The notes under the pieces were generated by a model. The model had not been told where the DNA came from, made no database searches, and saw nothing but the letters and a program-made list of their open reading frames with translations. Source: Corticium candelabrum (Eukaryota; Porifera; Homoscleromorpha; Homosclerophorida; Plakinidae). Taken from it: a DNA stretch of 64,000 bases. Positions 56,732 to 64,000 of the stretch are shown here, one piece after another. The translations under genes were made by a program, and so were the position numbers. Each line of letters opens with the position of its first letter. The stretch's first letter is position 1. Location of the stretch: positions 5,557,327 to 5,621,326 of the forward strand of contig NC_085095.1 in the NCBI RefSeq assembly GCF_963422355.1, in the 5' to 3' direction.

Positions 56732-59029
56732 TCACATGCTGCAGTTGATAACCTTGATGTCTTTCTTTCTGGTGTCAGGAGTTACCGTCAGGGATTTCAG
56801 CTTGCCACCTATACACGATGCTTCAATCACTGTACTCAGTGGTGCGTGAAGCCTAAACGTGACATCCCACTGAGTGGGCCACGAAGGGAATAGAAACACG
56901 GTGTCGTTAACAGACGACCACTGTACGAGCATGTAATGTACGGCTGTCCTCATTGTACTCAAATGATCTAAACTCGGCTCGTAGTCTTGATAATGAGCGG
57001 CAAACCCTGTGAAGCGCCACCCGGCGGCAGGACTGGCCTTCGCTCTATCGGTTACCTTGCCTTTGGCGTCGTCGGTTAGTCCTAGCAGCGCTGCGTCCAT
57101 CACATCCTGACACCATCCGTTGTTACATGGGAAACGACGAGCGTTGTACGTGTTTCGTGCTAGAGTGAGGGTTTCGTTCGTTCCAGCGAACGTATAGAGA
57201 CGAAACGGATGGACCGTGTAGAGTTCGGTGTTTTCTGAATTGGATGTCCGTGCTGGTAGCTTCTCGCCGGGCGTGACAACTGTGGCACCATGCTGGTCCT
57301 TCCCTACGGGAATTTCGGGTAAGCTACCGAGCATGCGTTTCCATCTGTCTACCTCCTTCGGGTCTACAGTCACTCCGCTGGCCGGTAGCTGCAACATTCG
57401 CGGTAAGATTGCATGAAGACCGGCCATGTCCGGCGTTGGATTGGTAACACAGTCTTCTACTCGGGCGGGCACGCTTTTACACTGCCACGTTTCTAGCGAC
57501 TGAGCCGGAAAGAAAATCGTCTTTCCCTGAGAATCCTTCTGTGGCCAATGCTCGTCGTAGTACGTCAACACCATCTCTGCTATCGGTAAGAGAAACGTCT
57601 CAGCGACCGTCTTGTCCTGCGTGAAATGAAAGTCGTCTAGCATCAAGAATACTAACTCCAACGAACCTACAATGTGATATCGGATGTACGTGTTATCAGG
57701 TATGCCGATGTCTTTCTGCTTCTGCGTACACCCATACCCTAAGCCGCCATTTTCGTACGTTCCGAAGTGAGTCATTGTCTCCGGAAAATAACCGCCGCTA
57801 TGATTGAAATAAATCTGTGTTCTGTTGCCGACGAGAGGCAACAATCTCAAATAGAATGGATAAACCGCTCTTAACAAATCCAAGTCGCCAGAAGCGAGCA
57901 TATTGTAGTATGGCTGTCGGGTATTCTGCCACCAAAATCCGCCTCCCCAATCACGGTAATCGGGCCCTTTCCCCACGTCTACCGAAAACAGCTGACCGTT
58001 GAACTTTATAGGCAAGCTACCGCGTCCATCGCACGCGTCAAGGAATCGTTGGTAGACGGACTGCGCAGAAATCATGTAGCCGTCGTTCGTCGGACCTTCA
58101 CCACCTGAAGTGTCGTTGATAATGACTCCCGAGCGAGACCAGAAACTCATCCAGGCGGCTGCTGTCTTGTTGAAACTCACGTCGACGTCGGGATTACTGC
58201 TCGCCTGCTTGTTTACATACTCAAACCATTCGTCTACCGAATTGTTAGCTTGCAGTGTCTCTACCGTTACAGCCACGTCTAATTCTTTCAGATCCGATCC
58301 GGCTAGTGTCGTACTGTTTAACCGCTTCAGGTTCGGCCCACGTATAATTCCTCCAAACGTGACGTTAGCCAGAGGGTCCCAGAGCAACTTAGTTAGGCTA
58401 CCGAGCCCTTGAAGTGTAAGAGCATCTGTCCAGTAATCAGTGGTACCGCTTTTCAGTAAATTCCTGTGATACCAAACGATGCTTCCGGTGAAGTATGTCG
58501 GCACCGGGTCGACGACGGTATCGGGAGACGTAATGCGCGCCTTACAGAAGGAACCGCTCGCTGCCGTCGGGCTAGTGCGCCAAACTTCCAGCGAAACGGT
58601 TGCGCCAAACGGTTTGGCGTCCGTACGCTGTGTCTTGACTCGAAACGTGTTGAGGCTCGAGTCAATAAATAGAAGGACAGAGTAACCGGCGGACTCGATA
58701 GACACACTGCCCGTCAGTAAATCCAGAGTCTGTTTGTATTGCTGGCTATCAGCGACAGTGTAGAGAGGAGGATCGTAATGTATCCTCACTCTGCCCGCCT
58801 TGAGTAGGTTCGCGTTGGAATCCCACGCGTCGGGTTTGGCCAAGTAGAAAAGGACATCGCCTGTCGAGTTCTCGAGCCACACGTTGCTGGCCAAGTCCCC
58901 ATTGCCGAGCGGCATCGACCCCTTTTCGTCAGCCGTCGCGCTAGTCCAGACGACATTGTAGGCGGAAACCCACGACGGGTCGAGAGAATCGACAGTCGAT
59001 GCAAACAGGAAGAGAACAAGAACAAACAT
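56732..59029 (-). CDS. Secreted DUF5703 / GH95-like glycoside hydrolase, intronless
   Basis: One uninterrupted frame of 765 residues. Residues 1-15 form a signal peptide (MFVLVLFLFASTVDS). The N-terminal part (SMPLGNGDLASNVWLE, FYLAKPDAWDSNANLLKAG) fits the DUF5703 N-terminal domain. The middle (RDWGGGFWWQNTRQPYYNML, GGYFPETMTHFGTY) and the C-terminal half (FFPAQSLETWQC, RRFPCNNGWCQDVMDAAL) resemble the alpha/alpha-barrel and end domains of GH95-type alpha-L-fucosidase-like enzymes. Family members are mostly bacterial, and the exact substrate is unknown. The gene has no introns and is GC-richer than its spliced neighbours, which suggests transfer from bacteria or a retrocopy; a eukaryotic-type signal peptide and several NxS/T sites fit secretion by the animal. 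A fragment of this gene is duplicated near 62.3 kb. Confidence 0.85.
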   Translation of the reverse strand: MFVLVLFLFASTVDSLDPSWVSAYNVVWTSATADEKGSMPLGNGDLASNVWLENSTGDVLFYLAKPDAWDSNANLLKAGRVRIHYDPPLYTVADSQQYKQTLDLLTGSVSIESAGYSVLLFIDSSLNTFRVKTQRTDAKPFGATVSLEVWRTSPTAASGSFCKARITSPDTVVDPVPTYFTGSIVWYHRNLLKSGTTDYWTDALTLQGLGSLTKLLWDPLANVTFGGIIRGPNLKRLNSTTLAGSDLKELDVAVTVETLQANNSVDEWFEYVNKQASSNPDVDVSFNKTAAAWMSFWSRSGVIINDTSGGEGPTNDGYMISAQSVYQRFLDACDGRGSLPIKFNGQLFSVDVGKGPDYRDWGGGFWWQNTRQPYYNMLASGDLDLLRAVYPFYLRLLPLVGNRTQIYFNHSGGYFPETMTHFGTYENGGLGYGCTQKQKDIGIPDNTYIRYHIVGSLELVFLMLDDFHFTQDKTVAETFLLPIAEMVLTYYDEHWPQKDSQGKTIFFPAQSLETWQCKSVPARVEDCVTNPTPDMAGLHAILPRMLQLPASGVTVDPKEVDRWKRMLGSLPEIPVGKDQHGATVVTPGEKLPARTSNSENTELYTVHPFRLYTFAGTNETLTLARNTYNARRFPCNNGWCQDVMDAALLGLTDDAKGKVTDRAKASPAAGWRFTGFAAHYQDYEPSLDHLSTMRTAVHYMLVQWSSVNDTVFLFPSWPTQWDVTFRLHAPLSTVIEASCIGGKLKSLTVTPDTRKKDIKVINCSM

Positions 59030-59084
59030 ACCCGCTGGTCACTACAAATTATTGATATTAATGCGGATACTCAGTTTGTAGAAA

Positions 59085-59103
59085 GTCACGTGCGTCACGT
59101 GAG
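59085..59103. promoter_or_regulatory. Paired GTCACGTG E-boxes upstream of the hydrolase
   Basis: GTCACGTG at 59085-59092 and GTCACGTGAG at 59094-59103, 56-74 bp before the hydrolase start codon. This is the E-box type bound by USF and by TFEB/MITF (CLEAR motif) in animals. Function is inferred from position and sequence only. Confidence 0.45.
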
Positions 59104-59364
59104 TGGCCTACTGAAACGACTAAACGGAGCTTGCCTTGTTTGCCACATTACAAGAACGTATGGTCAAAAGGACGTTGATATAAACAACCTTAATTACTAC
59201 AGCGTACACAAACTTGCGGAAAACGCACGTGGACTAGAAGAGAAAGAGAGGAGGATCAAGATCAACCAACACCACAACTCAAAGACAAGTGCAGACTATT
59301 CTATTACTAGGTATCACATGTACAACACAGATGCAGACACAGACTGCAATGCCACGGTCTGTCA

Positions 59365-61941
59365 CTAGTGTAAAAACGGTACTACCTTTGTCTGCAGAGC
59401 GCGTGGCAACATCTTTATTGACCCTCGACCGACAACATCAAAATTATCACAAATCCAAAATTTACAGATTGCTTGTAATGATGGGGGATCAACTCCATCT
59501 TTATAAACCTAAAACAAAAACAGTCAAGAAGTCAATATACTAACTAGCGTACAGCAACGTACTTCCTTCATAGCTTCTCTTGCCAGTGTTTGGGTCTCTT
59601 TGTCTTTGCACCAGGTGGAGCACTGCAACGATGGGTAGCTCTCGCCCTCTTCGTGTACAAGCAGAAGTCTGTTCTCTGGACCTTGCATAAGGTTTGCCAT
59701 AGAAAAGGCGCCCATACGACGTACCACAGGGCTACGACCATAAAGCAATGAGGCAAAAGGATGCATGTAACGCCACACATAGTGACCATCTTCGATATCA
59801 CGAATCTGCATGCACAAACACTTGTTAGTGGACAAAACAGTTTAGATACCAGTAATACCTTTGCGTAACTGTTGTTATGCAACCACGTGTCTATTGCTGT
59901 CAATGCAGTCTCCTTCTTCTCCAAGAAGCTACAGATCAAGTTTGATTGACCAGCCTGTGACTCGTGATTTGATCCTTGCACCTCGTCCAACCAGCATTTT
60001 GTTTCAGCGTGTAAATACATTAATGCAAGTGCATGGTAACCGATGTAACAACTCATTGTTGCCTCTTTCGCAATATCACCGCCCTCGTACCATAGCAACG
60101 AAAGTAAGCTAACACAGCGATTGATGATGGCATCATCCATATTCTCCTCGATGAGTCTCTCAATAAGACAGTAATTTGAGCAGCAGCACTGGAGGCACCC
60201 GATTGCAAGCTCGATGATTTTGATAGAGCCTGAAGGACTCCTAAGAATTTCAGAAAGAGGTGTAAGAAAACCTGCTTCCACGATTTCTTTCTACAAGCAG
60301 AAAATGTGTGAATCGGCAATTGACATCACATTGACAAGCACAAAAAGGAAAGACGGTAAGGATAAGATTCTACTGACTTATACAGTACAATTGGATATTT
60401 TTTAAATCCTTATTGTTCTTCCGTGTCCTTCACACACAGGACCGTAGTAAGCATAAAAATGGTTCGGCAAAATAAATTGATAAATACATTAGTTAATATT
60501 AATTAATCAATTAAGAATTAATTAATTAATAGAGGTACAACAACATATATTTAGTTATTGGATTACTCCAAACTTTAGTTGCAAAAGCAGCATCAAGCTT
60601 AGACTTCACTTATTTAAAGAGCAAGCCCTTTCTACACAGGTGAAAATCACAACATCGCTAGCTTTGTAATGGAGAAATGGCCACTCATGAAACCAAGGCG
60701 ACGGAAAACTACAAGGCGTTTCTGTTTTCCGTCTTTAGAAAATTGAAGTTCAGAGGCTGGTGAGGTTGGTTTGGAAAGTCTTGATCATGGGCATGCTTAG
60801 ATGTGGTGTCTGCCAATATATGTCCTAGGCGACATCTCGGATGTTGTAGGTCAAGTGCCAGTCTCTCGTCTCGAAACAAGAGAATCCGAGAACATCAAAG
60901 ACAGAACGAGTCTAAAGATGTAAAATATCTAATATATTTATATTTAATCAGCTATACCCTATTCCGGAAGTTTACTCTAATTGTTGATTGGTGCAACTCG
61001 ACTTCTGGAAAAATAGTCTGGACCGTTTGCTACGGGCCCTGACACATCAAAGCAAGATCCTCATTACAGGTAAAGCTTACTTGCACAAACATAGCACTCT
61101 CCACCTGTTGGTATCATGAAACATATCTGTTTACATCATGGAACATCCTGCAGCTTCAAGAAATCAAACTGACCTACCAGTTTACAAGACAACCTTCCCA
61201 CCCAGTTTCAATAACAAAATCAAAAGTCCAAATACAAATGACCATTTGAAGACCTGCTCGCGTGTACTCACTACAGTAAGTTAGTTATAGTAATTATCTA
61301 ACTACATACAAACGTCCATAGATACAAACCTGAACATCAGGGAACTCTAGAAGACCCCAAAGCAAGCCAACACATTTTGTCCTGACCGTGTACGTGCCCT
61401 TCTTCAGCAAAGGATCGATGACGTCCAATATTTTGCTCTCAATCAGCAGTCGGCTGCGTCGTTCATCACTACAGAAGTTCCACAGCGCAGACATGGCGAG
61501 CAGCTTCACATTCGTCGACATGCACTCAGACCGCATCAAATCGACAAGCAGTCGTATGCCGCCTTTACTTGCAAAATAGTCGGCACTGTAGTAGCGTTCC
61601 TGTTGATACCAGGGCCGAAAAAGATCGTAAGATAAGATGTGACAGGCACGACTGAGGTCGCCCTCGGTTGTTTCCGCGAGCAGCGTCGCAATCTGTTCGT
61701 CTACCGTTTTGCGACTCGTTGCAAACACTTGGTCTTGGACGCGTTGTCGTACTCGCTCTAGTTTGTCCTTGCAGAGGTTGTATGGTGCGTTAGCGAATTT
61801 CGTCATGATCGCTTGTTCTGAGGTTTGATACTCTGTGTACGATACCGAGTCTCCTTTAGCTCTGCTCGTCGATTTGTTGGCATGCTTCTCGAGGTTTGCT
61901 CGTAGAGCACTGCATAATAGCTCTTCGTAACTGCTATCCAT
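59365..61941 (-). CDS. Armadillo-type repeat protein (copy A)
   Basis: Four exons (61330-61941, 59859-60290, 59563-59805, 59365-59508), all in phase 0, give 476 residues. The protein is alpha-helical with armadillo-like segments: KGGIRLLVDLMRSECMSTNV then LAMSALWNFCSDERRSR, VGLLWGLLEFPDVQ, and later FASLLYGRSPVVRRMGAFSM. The YMHPFASLL... segment recalls the helical repeats of ZYG11/ZER1-type substrate receptors, but this is a weak resemblance and I do not name the gene. Intron 1 (60291-61329) is about 1 kb and has no recognised exon. The 3' three exons are copied at 62.9-63.9 kb. Confidence 0.8.
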
Positions 61942-62550
61942 AATTTACTAGTTGCTTATCCGGGACTTTCACTCTTGTTCTGTTGAGTTGCAAGTTGCAG
62001 AATCCAAAACTTGTTGAAATGCAAAACCACTGTTGCTTGACTTAAAAATCGTTTACCATTATAAATCTAATTTAATTTAATTAATTAAATAAATAAAATT
62101 GTGTTTGCTAGATCTTGTTGTGTTACAGCTGCACGTGACAAGCACACATAACTACAACAATGCATACAACTATGCATACAACGTAGGGCATGTAACGGTA
62201 GTAATTACATGTAGCCGTACATGTACACGCGTAATCCTCTCCATGCGCGCCATACAGTAACAGGACATAATTCCTCCAAACGCGACATTAGTCAGAGGGC
62301 CCCAGAGCAACCTAGCCAGGCTACCCAGCCCAGCCCTTGAAGTGTAAGAGCATCTGTCCAGTAATCAGTGGTACTGTACCGCTTTTCAGTAAAACCAAAC
62401 GATTCTTCCGGCGAAGAGCCGTACACGTGCACCTACCTGGTACCCAGGCTCTGGGGGGAGGGAGCGCAAGAGGGCCTGGGTACAGTACAAGGCTAATCCG
62501 ATCAGAGCCGTGTATCCCGTATATCTATGGCTCTGAATCCAACCAGAGCC

Positions 62551-62646
<96 letters not shown>

Positions 62647-62932
62647 CTTTGAATCCGACAGTAAACTCGGCTTCCCAGACCTGTGTAGCGCCAATTTAAA
62701 AGCATTTTGTTTGCCACATTACAAGAACATATGGTCAAAAGGAGGCTGATATATCAACCTTAATTACTACAATGCATACAAACTTGCGGAAAACGCACGT
62801 GGACTAGAAGAGAAAGAGAGGAAGATCAAGATCAACCAACACCACAACCCAAAGACAAGTACAGACTATTCTATTACTAGGTATCACATGTACAACACAG
62901 ATGCAGACAGACTGCAATGCCACTGTCTGTCA
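61942..62932. other. Duplication junction region with microsatellite
   Basis: Begins upstream of the armadillo gene, AT-rich to about 62260. At about 62263-62415 lies a copy of 58342-58490 from inside the hydrolase gene. A compound TA/TG array follows (62551-62644). From about 62703 the sequence matches 59135 onward. Confidence 0.75.
62551..62644. repeat. (TA)n-(TG)n compound microsatellite
   Basis: About 20 bp of TA passing directly into about 75 bp of TG. It sits at the point where the duplicated block is interrupted relative to copy A. Confidence 0.97.
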
Positions 62933-63863
62933 CTAGTGTAAAAACGGTACTACCTTTGTCTGGAGAGCACGTGGCAACATCTTTATTGACCCTCGACCGA
63001 CAACATCAAAATTATCACAAATCCAAAATTTACAGATTGCTTGTAATGATGGGGGATCAACTCCATCTTTATAAGCCTACAACAAAAGCAGTCAAGAAGT
63101 CAATACATTAACTAGTGTTCAGCAACGTACTTCCTTCATAGCTTCTCTTGCCAGCATTTGGGTTTCTTTGTCTTTGCACCAGGTGGAGCACTGCAATGAT
63201 GCGTAGCTCTCGCCCTCTTCGTGTACAAGCAAAAGTCTGTTTTCTGGACCTTGCATAAGGTTTGCCATAGAAAAGGCGCCCATACGACGTACCACAGGGC
63301 TACGACCATAAAGCAATGAGGCAAAAGGATGCATATAGCGCCACACATAGCAACCATCTTCGATATCACGAATCTGCATGCACCACACACTTGTTAGTGG
63401 ATAAACCAAACAGTTTAGATACCAGTAATACCTTTGCGTAACTGTTGTTACGCAACCACGTGTCTATTGCTGTCAATGCAGTCTCCTTCTTCTCCAAGAA
63501 GCTACAGATCAAGTTTGATTGACCAGCCTGTGATCTGTGATTTGACCCTTGCACCTCGTCCAACCAGCATTTTGTCTCAGCATGTAAATACATTAATGCA
63601 AGTGCATGGTAACCGAAGTAACAACTCATTGTCCACTTTCCTCCCATATCACTGCCCATCTACCCTATGAACGAAAGTATGCGAACACAACAATTGATGA
63701 TGGCATCATTTATATTCTCCTCGATGAGTCTCTCAATAAGACAGTAATTTGAGCAGCAGCACTGGAGGCACCCAATTGTGAGCTCGATGATTACGATAGA
63801 GTCTGGAGGACTCCTAAGAATTTCAGAAAGAGGTGTAAGAAAACCTGCTTCCACGATTTCTTT
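62933..63863 (-). pseudogene. Second copy of the armadillo gene, broken (copy B, 5' exon outside window)
   Basis: Three exons correspond one-to-one with copy A: 63432-63863 (432 nt), 63131-63373 (243 nt) and 62933-63076 (144 nt), with identical lengths and conserved splice sites. Sequence identity is high. Exon 2 has an in-frame TAG at 63660-63662 where copy A codes for the tyrosine of LLWYEGG, and the residues around it have changed, so this copy is probably not functional as the same protein. The offset from copy A is about 3.57 kb. Exon 1 would lie beyond the window end. Confidence 0.75.
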
Positions 63864-64000
63864 CTACAAGCAGAAAATGTGTCAAACGACAACTGACATC
63901 ACATTGACAAACACAAAAGAAAAAGATAAGGATAAGATTCTTCTGACTTATACAATCGGTTGTTGTTTAGATCCTTATTGTCTTCCATGTCCTTCACACA

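Overview
The window is animal nuclear DNA with many short spliced introns (mostly 50-70 bp, GT-AG), a few large genes, long (TG)n and (CTGT)n microsatellites and scattered small mobile elements. Receptor tyrosine kinases of animal type, a TAK1 (MAP3K7) kinase that keeps its TAB-binding coiled coil, and a G-alpha-s place it in Metazoa. The compact introns and unusual receptor architectures suggest an early-branching animal, most likely a sponge. The organism is an inference; it is not read directly from a marker gene. Exon boundaries were placed by hand from reading frame, splice sites and family similarity, so single junctions may be off by a few bases.

Layout. 1-5.5 kb: repeats and no confident gene, possibly holding 5' exons of the next gene. 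5.5-18.8 kb: the 3' part (at least 3,550 residues) of a giant receptor with about 15 cadherin repeats, an unassigned extracellular block, 10-11 FN3 domains, one membrane helix and an intact tyrosine kinase. 22.3-23.4 kb: an intronless G-alpha-s gene. 24.0-26.6 kb: tRNA pseudouridine synthase PUS3, tail to tail with the meiotic gene REC114 (26.6-27.4 kb, minus). 28.4-29.7 kb minus: an atypical Rho-type GTPase with no CAAX box. 29.95-34.66 kb minus: TAK1/MAP3K7. It diverges from PCNA (34.8-37.7 kb) across a 161-bp shared promoter with E2F-like sites. 37.9-42.7 kb: mitochondrial tryptophanyl-tRNA synthetase WARS2, with a cluster of tRNA-derived SINEs in an intron. 42.7-46.5 kb: repeats and one orphan reading frame. 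46.5-56.1 kb: an ErbB/EGFR-family receptor with signal peptide, L1-Cys-L2-Cys ectodomain, helix, kinase domain and long tyrosine tail. Its catalytic loop reads HGN in place of HRD, so it is probably a HER3-like pseudokinase. 56.7-59.0 kb minus: an intronless, secreted, bacterial-type DUF5703/GH95-like glycoside hydrolase. 59.4-61.9 kb minus: an armadillo-type gene. A partial second copy of it (62.9 kb to the window end) carries an internal stop and lies in a tandem segmental duplication that also copied a piece of the hydrolase gene.

Functional picture. The neighbourhood is rich in signalling genes (two receptor kinases, G-alpha-s, a Rho-like GTPase, TAK1) mixed with housekeeping genes (PUS3, PCNA, WARS2), but nothing shows that they form one pathway. 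The most notable objects are the cadherin-FN3 receptor kinase, including its ladder of duplicated exons, and the ErbB-like pseudokinase.
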